Positions 33,926 through 43,324 of a stretch of 64,000 bases of DNA are shown here, in pieces. The stretch comes from Epithemia pelagica. Lineage: Eukaryota; Bacillariophyta; Bacillariophyceae; Surirellales; Surirellaceae. Both the position numbers and the translations under genes were made by a program. The stretch is taken from assembly GCA_946965045.2 (NCBI GenBank), contig OX337234.1, positions 2,170,001-2,234,000 on the forward strand, written 5' to 3'. The notes beneath the pieces were generated by a model. That model saw only the letters and a list, made by a program, of their open reading frames with translations, was not told where the DNA came from and ran no database searches. Position 1 is the stretch's first letter. Each line of letters starts with the position of its first letter.

Positions 33926-34891
33926 TTACAAGTTTAGTCCACCAATCGATGGGGAACTCGGTGGTTGAGTTACGTCTTTGACTTTTTGCCCTTTCACTTT
34001 TGTTGCGACAAAGCTGAAGGACTGACCAGGTTTCCATCCGGCACTAATGACTTCTTTCATGGTTTCAAAGGTTCTCCAGGCGGGAGGCTCTTCCGGTTCT
34101 GGTTCTACCACTGCTGCCAGATCTTCTTGGTCCTCCTCATCATTGCTGTTTTTGCGTTTCTTGTTGGATTTCTTGTTCTTGTTCTTCTTTTTCGATGCCT
34201 TTGGAGGAGGAATTTGAAAATCGGAAAAGAACATGGTGGCGCGTGCCTCGTCAAAGGGCCGAATATTGTTTTGTTGCAAGGCTTCCAGTACGGTTTCTCG
34301 GGCACACTCATCCATGGCAATCGCTTTGTACGTAGGCTCTAAATGCGGTGGAATCGTTCCGGGACGAAATCCTTGGAAGCGTTGCTGTTTGGCTTCACTC
34401 ATCAACTTTTTGTAAATAGCCTCGGAAAAGCGACCCAAATCGGCCTGTTCTCCATCAATCGTCAAGATCCATTCCGTTGGCATCGAGGCGCTGCTATATC
34501 CGTCACCCTCCGTCACCGCCTGTAGAGTACACCCACGAATACGACCATCTTGTTCGGGAACCACTTCACCTTGCCATTCACCATTGCTGCTCTTGACAAC
34601 TATTACTTCTTCACATGCTCGTCTTCTTCTTGGTGATCGTCTAGAGTTTAGCGGGAAGGAACTGGATGAGGGCGACACCGCATGCTGCGTCGGATTATTG
34701 CGTATGAATGATAGTGATCGTGCATCCTGGAACGAGTCCCAGTGTACCGTCCTTGTTGGAGAAAAGGAGCACACAGTGCCAACCATCCACGAAAGGAAAC
34801 AGACGGCATAGACTACCCAGCCTCCATGAGAACTGTGCTCTCTTCTTCTTCTTGGTGTAAGTGGTGACTTGTGAGGGATATCCCTTGTCAT
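33926..34891 (-). CDS. Plastid-targeted trigger-factor N-domain-like protein
   Basis: 321 residues from ATG 34891; no ATG exists further up the open frame. A positively charged n-region leads into WVVYAVCFLSWMVGTVCSFSPT, a signal peptide plus F-type plastid motif. The mid-region GRFSEAIYKKLMSEAKQQRF then QGFRPGTIPPHLEPTYK and AMDECARETVLEALQQNNIRP corresponds to the ribosome-binding N-domain of trigger factor (GFRPGKIP signature). No peptidyl-prolyl isomerase domain follows; a lysine-rich linker (KKKNKNKKSNKKRKN) and an acidic stretch precede a short C-terminus. Such truncated trigger-factor proteins occur in plastids of algae and plants; a chaperone role at plastid ribosomes is inferred. Confidence 0.75.
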   Translation of the reverse strand: MTRDIPHKSPLTPRRRREHSSHGGWVVYAVCFLSWMVGTVCSFSPTRTVHWDSFQDARSLSFIRNNPTQHAVSPSSSSFPLNSRRSPRRRRACEEVIVVKSSNGEWQGEVVPEQDGRIRGCTLQAVTEGDGYSSASMPTEWILTIDGEQADLGRFSEAIYKKLMSEAKQQRFQGFRPGTIPPHLEPTYKAIAMDECARETVLEALQQNNIRPFDEARATMFFSDFQIPPPKASKKKNKNKKSNKKRKNSNDEEDQEDLAAVVEPEPEEPPAWRTFETMKEVISAGWKPGQSFSFVATKVKGQKVKDVTQPPSSPSIGGLNL

Positions 34892-35328
34892 TGCGCCAGC
34901 AATGTGTCCCTGGATTTTGAAGAATATATGAAGAGGTGAGTCGATCGAATACCTAGTCAAGGTCAAGGGTGGACTGACGACGACGGTTCCCTGAGAGATG
35001 TGGATGTGGAAGTTGGAGTTGGGCGAGTATCTCCATCCATCAACTTTCAGCGCGACTGGAACAGCGACCCATAAGAAATACCTATCGCTAGTCCGGAGAA
35101 TTCAGTGTAATCTGAAACTGTCGTTTATTCCATGTACCTGCTAGATATTACGGCTTTTGAGTTTTGGGGCCAGACAGTTCCCTCCAACCAATGTGCCACT
35201 CCTCTCACAATTTGAACTTCCGCAACTTGCAGAACATGTGGGCCGGATGATCACAACATATCCGTAAAGGTAACTCAAAACTGCTCTATTCTCTCTAGCT
35301 TAGCTGTACAGGTAGGAAGCGGAACTAG
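34892..35328. other. Intergenic region, no gene seen
   Basis: About 440 bp; upstream of the trigger-factor-like gene and downstream of the gene at 35329. No repeats or RNA genes recognised. Confidence 0.6.
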
Positions 35329-36267
35329 CTAGCCAGCCATTGTTGTGGTATCAGTGTCGTCTTGTTCCCATTGCAATGACACGGCTCTCAAGGTTGCCAT
35401 TTTGTGAGCAAACTGTCGCGATGGCAAACTCACCGTCTCACAGGAGTGTCGAATAAATTCGGTATTACTTTCGGCATTGAATCGCAGAACGGCTTCACCG
35501 TTGCGATATTGCAATTCGTGCATCAGAGCAAGTTGTTGTCGTCGGCATTGCTTGCTTCGTTTTTTGGTGCTCCCCAACGCCAAGGCTGCTTCCAAAGCAT
35601 AACGTTCCATTCCCGCAAGTTCTGGATGCTGTGATACCAATTCAAAGTAGGCTTGCTCCCATTCCGAAGATGCGCTGGTAGCTGCTCCTGTTGACGGTGT
35701 GTTTCGCAAATCGGTCCACGAGGATGATTGTTCTTGACTATTTCGTCGGATTTGGTCCTCGTAGATACCTTTGACGACAGCCTGAAAAGTTGCTGATGGC
35801 GACGAGGACGACAAAGTGGGTAACAAGGACGAAGTTCTACCCCTTTGAATGATGGTATCCCGTCGGAAACTCTGAAGTTCCTTTGAACTGAACCATCGTT
35901 CTTTTTGTTCCTCCTCCAACAAAGGGTCCACTGGATGAGTCTGATTGAGGGTGAGGTCAAATTGTACTCTTCGTTCCGGTCTGGTACTTCGCGTAGTCAA
36001 CGAGTTGCCAGCGAGCTTCTCTTTTTGTGGGTCCTTGTCAATGAGGGGTGCCGAAGTTGTCGATTTGGCGTCCAATGTCGTAGAAGTAGTGGATGTTCGG
36101 ACCACGCTGTTTGAACTGTGACAACCATTGCCATAGAAATATTCCGAAAAATGATCCACGTGATGAATCAAGCGAATGGACCTTCCATGTTCGATCAGCA
36201 TGTTGGCGGCGGGACGTAGTTTGGGTGTCGAACAGAACGCTCGTGTTGGGGGACTGTGGGGAAACAT
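35329..36267 (-). CDS. Hypothetical protein, diatom-type VQF...WFSSKEL family
   Basis: 312 residues from the first ATG in frame (36267). Not assigned to a known domain. It contains RRVQFDLTLNQTHPV, then ERWFSSKELQSFRRDTI and ELAGMERYALEAAL, a spaced pattern (VxF, W-[FY]-S/T-x-x-E-L-x-x-F, G-x-E-R-Y) that I associate from memory with expanded families of diatom hypothetical proteins; this was not checked. The surrounding sequence is Ser/Thr-rich. The C-terminal half looks helical. No targeting signal is certain; an upstream exon is possible because the frame is open beyond the ATG. Confidence 0.6.
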   Translation of the reverse strand: MFPHSPPTRAFCSTPKLRPAANMLIEHGRSIRLIHHVDHFSEYFYGNGCHSSNSVVRTSTTSTTLDAKSTTSAPLIDKDPQKEKLAGNSLTTRSTRPERRVQFDLTLNQTHPVDPLLEEEQKERWFSSKELQSFRRDTIIQRGRTSSLLPTLSSSSPSATFQAVVKGIYEDQIRRNSQEQSSSWTDLRNTPSTGAATSASSEWEQAYFELVSQHPELAGMERYALEAALALGSTKKRSKQCRRQQLALMHELQYRNGEAVLRFNAESNTEFIRHSCETVSLPSRQFAHKMATLRAVSLQWEQDDTDTTTMAG

Positions 36268-37624
36268 GACGCAAGAATAAAAGAAGCAAGAACGAGAAGA
36301 CGACCCAATTGCCAAGCCAACGATGCACAAGTGTGAGTCTTCGCAATCCAGTTTGTTACGGGTTGTCCAATGTCATCATGGTCTAGATCATTCGCACCTT
36401 ATTGTTGAGAAATTGTCGAGACAAGGCCTTTTGGCGGGAAGAAGGCGAGTGAGAGTGCGTGGATTGGTTCGCTTCCCTGTTTTTTGTGGGAGCAACAGTT
36501 GTTGGCATCACGACGAGTGGGTGTGACTCGGACTCGGGGGATTTTTCGTCAGTTGGGCCTCGAGAAGACTTCGTCCAACCTACCACGGGAAAGAAGCAGA
36601 ATCCTTCCCAATCAGTTGTTCTCTGCGCAACTCCCCACCAGCCAACCAAAAGACTGCGTGGACAGGCTCTTCGTCGCTGTTCCCACGAGCAGTGAGCCAC
36701 AACCTATCGGCGAAAAGTCTTGTTTTCCGTGCTTCGGATGCTTCTCTTTTCTTCCTGTGTGTCAGGGGCGAGGGCCTCGCTTGTGTTCCCGCTTGTTCCC
36801 GTCTGCGTTTTTGTGCCGGGCGCTCAGGAGTAGTGCGTGGGACCAGACTTCTTGAGTTGCGTCGCGAGAAATTCTCCCGGATAGATTTCGCGGGGTGGTC
36901 AGTCGCATGCGATATGCTCATTATATCCCTCCATTTCCATTGGACGAGATTGGATCTACGTCTGACCAGATATCAGCGCAATCAGAAGAGCAAGTAAAAG
37001 ACGCAAAGATGGTTTTGAGAATGGTACACTCTCCGGTTTTACAAGGGCGGAGAACCACTTCTTCTGAGTAGGACGCACAAACCTCATTTCGCAGAACAAG
37101 AACGCAAAATCCTATCTGGAATGATGAATAGAAGCTATGATTCGTTTCTGGGAAATGAAAGATTCCTACTTTCGCAAGGAGCCGCTCTTGGGCGATCCAA
37201 AATGACGGGACAATCCGATCAATTCTTGCTTCCCATTCCCACACATCCTTCGGCCGAGCTCCATCTCAGTACCAAGTACAAAGAACATGGAATACTACAT
37301 GAACGGTATAGACATGGGCTGCAAGTGACGTTGCTCGTACTCGTTAGAAGCTCTGGAACCGCATTCTTCTAGAGAGCGCAGTAAGGGCCATTGCTATGTA
37401 GGAGTAGATAGAGGGGTTGACCACATCGTTGCACCCCTAGCTCCTACTCCTAGCTTTTTGTCGCGTTAAAAAACGTTCGTCCGTCGGCCAATGGCCATGG
37501 CGACTGGCGACCGCTCATCATCCCAAATCCCAACCGACGATTCCCTCCACAACGAGAAGAACAAAAGACCGTCAATTGTTCTGTTGCTTTCCTTGACTTG
37601 AACTATTCGTCCTTCATTCAAACG
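36268..37624. other. Long intergenic region with a small inverted repeat
   Basis: About 1.36 kb with no convincing gene; reading frames on both strands are short and overlapping. At 37399-37452 TAGGAGTAG is mirrored by CTCCTACTCCTA across about 30 bp, with GGGGTTG and CACCCC also pairing, so a hairpin or tiny MITE is likely. The last ~200 bp are DCP1 upstream sequence. Confidence 0.5.
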
Positions 37625-38737
37625 ATGAGTGCCGCTGTGACCGATGATGCCCGAAAGAAGGCCAATTTACGCCTTTTGCAACGAACATGCGACAAATCCA
37701 TCACTGAGATTATGGCCACCGCAACCCATGTCGTCCTTTACGAATTTGCTCATGCTTCGTGGTCAAAAACAGAGGTCGAAGGGTCCCTCTTTGTTGTTTC
37801 CAAATCGTCGCCCCAAACATCATATATGTTGACAATAATGAATCGAAGCTCCACCGAAAATTTTACAATGCCCATAACATCCGAGTTGAACCTGCAACAC
37901 CAAGAACCCTACCTTATTTGCAAACGAATACTCTCGGATGCCAAAACTGGAACAAGTAAATCCGTTATCGAAGGAATTTGGTTTCACCATGCGCATGAAC
38001 GTATAGCGCTCACCAATACTATGGAACAAATAATTCAGTCGCTTCAACCGCAGCCATTCAATCCACCCTTACCTCAACAACTCACACAACCAGAACAACG
38101 GACGCAAATTGGAGGACCATCAATATCACTGGGACAAGCACAGCCGGGTGTTTCCTTAACAGCACACTCAACCACACTGGCAGCAACGCTTGCGGCTGCT
38201 CATCACAACCCTTTGCATCCAGCTCCGTCGGTACCTCAACCATCGACGGCTCATAGTGCATCCACTACACTCAATATTTCATCGTCTGTATCACCAGCGC
38301 CAGTGATTCCTCAAATACTCGACCCGTTGCACTCCGCCGCTCCTGCTGGAACGTCGACTGCAACACCTGATGAACGAGCCCAGTTGGCTGCGCTGTTGTC
38401 GCAAACGGCATTACTTGCGAGTCAACCACCATCCTCAACCACACCATCCATGACACCACCGCCCAAACCGACAGAAGGGAAACAACCAATTCTCCGGGAG
38501 GTTTCGAATCCACCCAGCTCTGTCGTCAATGGTGGCTCCACTACGGTGGCAACAGCAACAGGAGACGACATGGCTGCGCCGACAGCGCTTCCGCCAGGAG
38601 TTGCTCTGGACAAACGATCCTTACAATTAGCCTTGCTTTCCTTGATCCAAGATGATCGATTCTTGGAATTGCTGCACTCTCAATACTTGAGAGTCATGAA
38701 AGCTCGTGCAAAGAAAGGTGGTGCTGGTGATTCGTGA
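37625..38737 (+). CDS. DCP1: mRNA-decapping enzyme subunit 1
   Basis: 370 residues, intronless, first ATG 37625. DCP1 is the EVH1-like activator of DCP2 in cytoplasmic P-bodies. The EVH1 core reads ANLRLLQRTCDKSITEIMAT, HVVLYEFAH, WSKTEVEGSLFVV, MNRSSTENFTMPI and VIEGIWFHHAHERI, matching human and yeast DCP1. A long Pro/Ser/Thr/Gln-rich linker follows. The C-terminal KRSLQLALLSLIQDDRFLELLHSQYLRVM fits the DCP1 trimerisation helix found in animals and plants but missing from yeast. Confidence 0.92.
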   Translation: MSAAVTDDARKKANLRLLQRTCDKSITEIMATATHVVLYEFAHASWSKTEVEGSLFVVSKSSPQTSYMLTIMNRSSTENFTMPITSELNLQHQEPYLICKRILSDAKTGTSKSVIEGIWFHHAHERIALTNTMEQIIQSLQPQPFNPPLPQQLTQPEQRTQIGGPSISLGQAQPGVSLTAHSTTLAATLAAAHHNPLHPAPSVPQPSTAHSASTTLNISSSVSPAPVIPQILDPLHSAAPAGTSTATPDERAQLAALLSQTALLASQPPSSTTPSMTPPPKPTEGKQPILREVSNPPSSVVNGGSTTVATATGDDMAAPTALPPGVALDKRSLQLALLSLIQDDRFLELLHSQYLRVMKARAKKGGAGDS

Positions 38738-39018
38738 TTTTGGCTAGCTAGTTATGATATAGCCCTACGAACAACATGATGGGAATTGCAATTGAGTTCT
38801 TGATTATTTGAAACTCCAAGCTTAGGTATTCACTTTTGTAGGACACGACATGTCGGCGGAGTTTTATCTCTGCTAATAAATCTAATGCATCACCATAGAG
38901 AGTCAGATACTGACAAACAATCGGCAACCCACAGCTATTATTCGTTTGATTCTGTAATGTCTATGGTTCCGATATCAAAACACTAACTGACATGCTATAC
39001 AGTTCCTTTCGAGTCAGT

Positions 39019-40073
39019 CTACCACATTCCTTTTTTAGCTACTCCCTTTTCAAACTTTGTGTCGGCGTCACCCAACAAGTTGAGCAAGAGTGAATCTGCG
39101 TTCAAATACACCTTATTTCCAGACGTGGCGACGACATCGGCAATGTCACGGGCAGCATCAATACGACGAAGCTTCATGAACCCAGGATTCTTCTTGACAG
39201 CTGTACCAATCAGCTCCGCTGATTCGGCTTCTCCACGTGCCTTGGTGATAATGGTCTTTTTTTCTTGCTGCGCACCAATCACAATGTACTTGGCACGCTC
39301 CGCATCTTGCTGTGCAACTTGCTTTGCTTCTACAGCTTTGGCATATTCTGGAGAAAAGGCGAGATGTGTAATAGACACATCCTACATCAACGAGCAAAAC
39401 GAGGCACAAGGCGACCATGTTGTTAGAACGAATCTTTCACCGCGCATACATCAGAGTTGTACAAAGCACCCACCTCCAACAAGATATTAAAGTAGCCAGC
39501 ACGTCTCTTGAGTTCCGCCGAGATTTCGCGCGACACTTGCTCTCGCTTCGTGAGCAATTCGGACGCATTGTATCGAGCCACCACTGCCTTGGCACACTCA
39601 TTGATAACAGAGGGAAGCACTCGTTCGTCGTAGTTCTTTCCCAAATGTCGATAGATCCACACCAATCGATTTGGGTCTGGTTTGTGCAACACACGGATCG
39701 CAATCGTCACCATCTGCAGATCCCTGCTCCCCGTCAAGGTCTGCAAACTGACCGGTCGGGTTCGCACGTCAAATATAATGGGGCGTTCAAACCATGGGAT
39801 ATTAAAATTCAGGCCTTCACCGTAGATGTGTTCTTTCATGCCAACCACTCGGTTGTACACGACGGAGCGGTGACCTCCCTGTACCGTATAGATGGAATGC
39901 AGAGCTCCGTAACCCAGCACCGCAGCACCCGCAAGGGCGGTGACCGAACTGGCCAAGGCTGCAGCGGCACGACCAGGACCTCCACCGCCTCCTCCACTAC
40001 CTCCGCCGCTTCCACCAGAGTTTCGCATCTGTTGCGCCATGCGCTTCATTGCTTCTCGGAATTGATTGGCCAT
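39019..40073 (-). CDS. PHB2: Prohibitin-2
   Basis: Two exons, 40073-39474 and 39381-39019, give 320 residues; the 92-nt intron joins ILLE to DVSITHLAFSPEYAKAVEAK. Prohibitins form ring complexes in the mitochondrial inner membrane. An N-terminal Gly-rich segment precedes one membrane anchor (VTALAGAAVLGYGAL), then VQGGHRSVVYNRVVGMKE and GEGLNFNIPWFERPIIFDVRTRP of the SPFH domain. The coiled coil (EAKQVAQQDAERAKYIV, EAESAELIGTA) and C-terminal NKVYLNADSLLLNL are PHB2-like. ATG 40073 is chosen because it opens a normal-length N-terminus. Confidence 0.95.
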
Positions 40074-40592
40074 GGTGCCGGTAAGTGTTGTTATCAATAA
40101 ACCTTGCGATGCTGCGTTGTCAAAGAAACACCACGATCCTTATCGGCTCTCTTCTTTCTCTTCATGAAAAAGATCCTGTTCTTGGGTTATGAGCTGGGGG
40201 TGGGGCGCAGTGGGGGTTTCCAAACGTGCGAGGGCTACCTCTACCTACCCAGGTAGGTGGCCAAAGTAGATGATAGATGATCCCCATTTTTAACGGTGGA
40301 CAGTCCTTGAACCTAGAACAATTGTCCTTAGCCAATGAAAGAATGAAAGTTGAGAGCTCCAATCATCCACTATATTTCTTGTGCGTAAGCAAAGGCACCG
40401 GCAAGAACTGGGCTATATTACCATCTGCTGAGGGGTAGTGTCTTTGTATATTCAAGATGAGTAGTCCGACGAAAGGTGGTTCAATGAGTTTATGGTCCAC
40501 GCAAAAAGAAGTGAACGCCACCATGGATCTGACAGTGTGAGATCCAACTTCATCAGGCTTCTGCAACCAACAGCAACATCCAGTGGATAAGG
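40074..40592. other. Intergenic region, no gene seen
   Basis: About 520 bp between the prohibitin start and the 3' end of the CoA-ligase gene. Contains a palindromic CTACCTACCCAGGTAGGT near 40236. A 115-codon antisense frame at 40363-40710 runs into the ligase gene and is not supported. Confidence 0.5.
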
Positions 40593-42551
40593 TCAGAGCG
40601 AACTTCGAATCGTAATCGTCGCAGCTGCTCTTTGTTTCAGTTTGTTCTTCAATACCTTGCCTAATGAGTTGCGGGGCAAAGAGGAAAGGACTATCCAAGA
40701 TCGGGGGCATTTATACCCAGACAATCCATGCTCTTTACACCATACCCGTAGGGAAGACAATGTGAGGGGAGTCTTATCCCTGCTCCGATGCATTTCTGTA
40801 AAGACAATTGCGCAGGCAACTGCTTCCCCAAATCGCACATGAGGAATCGGGAATACAGCAACTTCCTTCACCATGGGGTGTTTCTGAATCGTTTGCTCCA
40901 CTTCGAGTGCCATGACAGTTTCACCTCCCGTTCGAATCGAGTCGGTGACTCTGCCACAAAAGTACAAGTTGCCTTTCTCGTCCCATGCACCCACATCATT
41001 CGTGATGAACCATGCATTCTTGTCAAATCGGGACGACAAGTCTAGTGATGGAACAGCGGAACGTTTCCAATACCCGTTCATTAAATGAGGACCCCGTGTG
41101 GCTACGACTCCAATCGTGCATGGTTCATCAATGGGCTTCCTGCCAGGTTTCCCTCCACCTGATTCCAGGCTGCCGTCCATCGGCAGCAACGCCAACTGAA
41201 CGTGTTCTGCTGGTTGGCCAACACAATCACCCGAAATTTTCTTTGTCTCCCCTGATCCGTTTTCATTCTCGGTTGTCACATTGTGATATGTGAGCGATGA
41301 CGCTGCTTCTGTGCAGGCATACGTCTGGACGAGACGAACATTGGGGAAACAGCGCCGAAGAAATTCCAGTGCCGACTGAGATGCGGATTGGCCACCAATT
41401 AGTACCAGCTGCATAAATGGGAAAATCGCCGAAGGCTTGTAAGTCTCTTGGAGCATATGTATCATTGCTGGAACCACCACTAGTGTGTTACAAGTCTTTG
41501 ACGTCAAAGACTTGGAGGTTGCAAGCAATGTGTTCCATACATGAGTGGGATCAAACGAACCCGAAGCACGCTCATCTGTTGAGGTCGGATCCTTCAAGAC
41601 GAGCGTTCCTCCCGCCAGCCAACAGGCGAGAATATTGACCAATCCACCAACATGGAAAAAAGGCAACGAGGAGGCCCAAAGTCGAGTCTCCGAGTTGAAA
41701 CCACACGGCTCCTTCAATTTGGCCATGGCCTGAATCAGAAGTGCACCATGACCCAACTTGACCCCCTTCGACCCAGAGGTGGTTCCAGAAGTAAACAATA
41801 CGAGGGCCGTGTCCTCAGCTTCAATTGTAGAGCAATAGTTTTGAACAAGCGAGCGATTTGGTTTCTTTGTTCGTTGAAGAGCACCGGGGTGTTCAAACGG
41901 TTGCTTCGACATAGACGTTTCATTCTGATCAACCACATTCAGTTCAGCGTTTTCCCGCTGGGCCCGTGAATACTCAGGTAATGGTTTGAAGCAGATATGT
42001 TCATGATCCTGCGACAACTGTTGGGCCAACGCCTCGGCTTGTTTGCGAAAATAAGGTCCAAAGAGAATCATTGTTTTATGAACATGGTAGCCATGTTTAT
42101 CATCTTTAGAGAAAGAAGACTTCAAAACACTGTACATTTCATCGACTGTCCAGCGAGTGTTCAATAAAACTGGAATGATGTTTCTTGATGGTTGTTGATG
42201 TTTGCTTCGAGGCGAGGACACATCGGAAGCTGCCAAGACACTCAGAAAGAAATCGACCGAGTTATTGGAAAGAAAAGCAATGACAATGCTTCCACGTTGA
42301 TAAGGAAGCTCATGATTTTCTCGAATCTTTGTCTTGGCTGTCTTCTCCCGTCCTACAGCAAAGGTATGAGAAAGAGCTCGTTCCAACCAGTTTCGGTGTT
42401 GTTGCAAGGCCCATCGGGTTTGGTCAAAGGAAATTGACACCGACGGCCTACCCTGCTTGGAAACAAGCACTGCACAATCGTTCTCGTGATTGACCGGGTG
42501 ATCAATGACATCCGATAGTCTGGTGACTTCATGGTTGTCGAGGTGTTCCAT
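40593..42551 (-). CDS. AMP-forming acyl-CoA ligase, MenE (o-succinylbenzoyl-CoA synthase)-like
   Basis: 652 residues, intronless. ANL-superfamily ligases make acyl-adenylates and then CoA thioesters. The P-loop is LVLFTSGTTSGSKGVKLGH. LPFFHVGGLVNILACWLAGG and NTLVVVPAMIHML resemble MenE/AAE14, which acts in phylloquinone synthesis; TYACTEAASSLTYHN is the A5 motif. NDVGAWDEKGNLYFCGRVTD and IRTGGETVMALEVEQ carry the hinge, and the catalytic Lys lies in RNSLGKVLKNKLK. Length exceeds bacterial MenE (~450-480) through insertions. The C-terminus SSL is a plausible weak PTS1, which would fit peroxisomal steps of the plant pathway; inferred. Other acyl substrates are possible. Confidence 0.75.
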   Translation of the reverse strand: MEHLDNHEVTRLSDVIDHPVNHENDCAVLVSKQGRPSVSISFDQTRWALQQHRNWLERALSHTFAVGREKTAKTKIRENHELPYQRGSIVIAFLSNNSVDFFLSVLAASDVSSPRSKHQQPSRNIIPVLLNTRWTVDEMYSVLKSSFSKDDKHGYHVHKTMILFGPYFRKQAEALAQQLSQDHEHICFKPLPEYSRAQRENAELNVVDQNETSMSKQPFEHPGALQRTKKPNRSLVQNYCSTIEAEDTALVLFTSGTTSGSKGVKLGHGALLIQAMAKLKEPCGFNSETRLWASSLPFFHVGGLVNILACWLAGGTLVLKDPTSTDERASGSFDPTHVWNTLLATSKSLTSKTCNTLVVVPAMIHMLQETYKPSAIFPFMQLVLIGGQSASQSALEFLRRCFPNVRLVQTYACTEAASSLTYHNVTTENENGSGETKKISGDCVGQPAEHVQLALLPMDGSLESGGGKPGRKPIDEPCTIGVVATRGPHLMNGYWKRSAVPSLDLSSRFDKNAWFITNDVGAWDEKGNLYFCGRVTDSIRTGGETVMALEVEQTIQKHPMVKEVAVFPIPHVRFGEAVACAIVFTEMHRSRDKTPLTLSSLRVWCKEHGLSGYKCPRSWIVLSSLPRNSLGKVLKNKLKQRAAATITIRSSL

Positions 42552-43324
42552 TTCTATTGGAGGGGCGTTTTCGAGTTACAACAGGATATTTACCCGCCGA
42601 ACTGCGACCAATAATATCTCGCGACTCTCGGTCTCATTTCAGTCACAGGGGTAAGTATGTCGCAGAAGTGTCTTTTTGATCCCCTCCCTCTACAGTAAAA
42701 TAAATAATTCCTACTGTACGAGTACTCGTACTCGTAGGGGTGTGAAGTAGTGTCAATCATCAATCATCCAGGAAAAAGGGCTGTATTTCTAATACTGTAC
42801 TCCATCTTGAGATAGTTCAAGCTTACCATATACAATTTATTAGCGCCCTTGTTAGCTCCATATATTAAAAATTTCGAAATGGGAATGAGAAAAAATCGTA
42901 TACCTATAATAGTGTACATTGATTTGATAAGCCCATTAGCCATGGCGAAGCTGTAGACCACGCCCCTCTACCTCTACGAGTACTCGTATTGCGTGTTGGG
43001 TTGGCGTTGGATGGAGAAGAGCGCTTTGTTTCATCACGACCATCGAACAATCAGATCAATCAATTGAGGTTGAACACAGAGAGAGTTTTGACAACCAGTC
43101 AAAACGCGACGAAACCTGAGACGAAACGAACAAGTGATCCTTCTCTAATAGCTCCGCACTCAGCTATCGAACGAGAGACAATTGAATTGAGACAGAGACG
43201 ATCAAGAAAGGATTGGGGGCTCGCATTGGTCATCGCGTCATTTTTTGTTGATTGCAAAACGGACAAACTTCTTGCACTTGTCGCATTTTTTACGCAGAAC
43301 GGGTCGAGCTTTGAAGGAATAAAA
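42552..43324. other. Intergenic region containing a MITE
   Basis: Holds the inverted-repeat element at 42717-42988. The remaining ~340 bp up to the CHY/RING gene is open in the same frame as that gene but begins without a clear signal and is treated as 5' leader. Confidence 0.6.
42717..42988. mobile_element. 272-bp MITE-like inverted-repeat element
   Basis: Left end TACGAGTACTCGTA then CTCGTAGGGGTGTG; right end CACGCCCCTCTACC then TCTACGAGTACTCGTA. The two ends are complementary over about 28 bp with a few mismatches. The interior is AT-rich and non-coding. The terminal 14-mer TACGAGTACTCGTA is itself a perfect palindrome. No target duplication is defined. Confidence 0.6.

Noticed and set aside
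36383-37372. Candidate genes in the 36-37 kb gap
   Set aside because: Several equal-length frames overlap on both strands with no motif or splice support.
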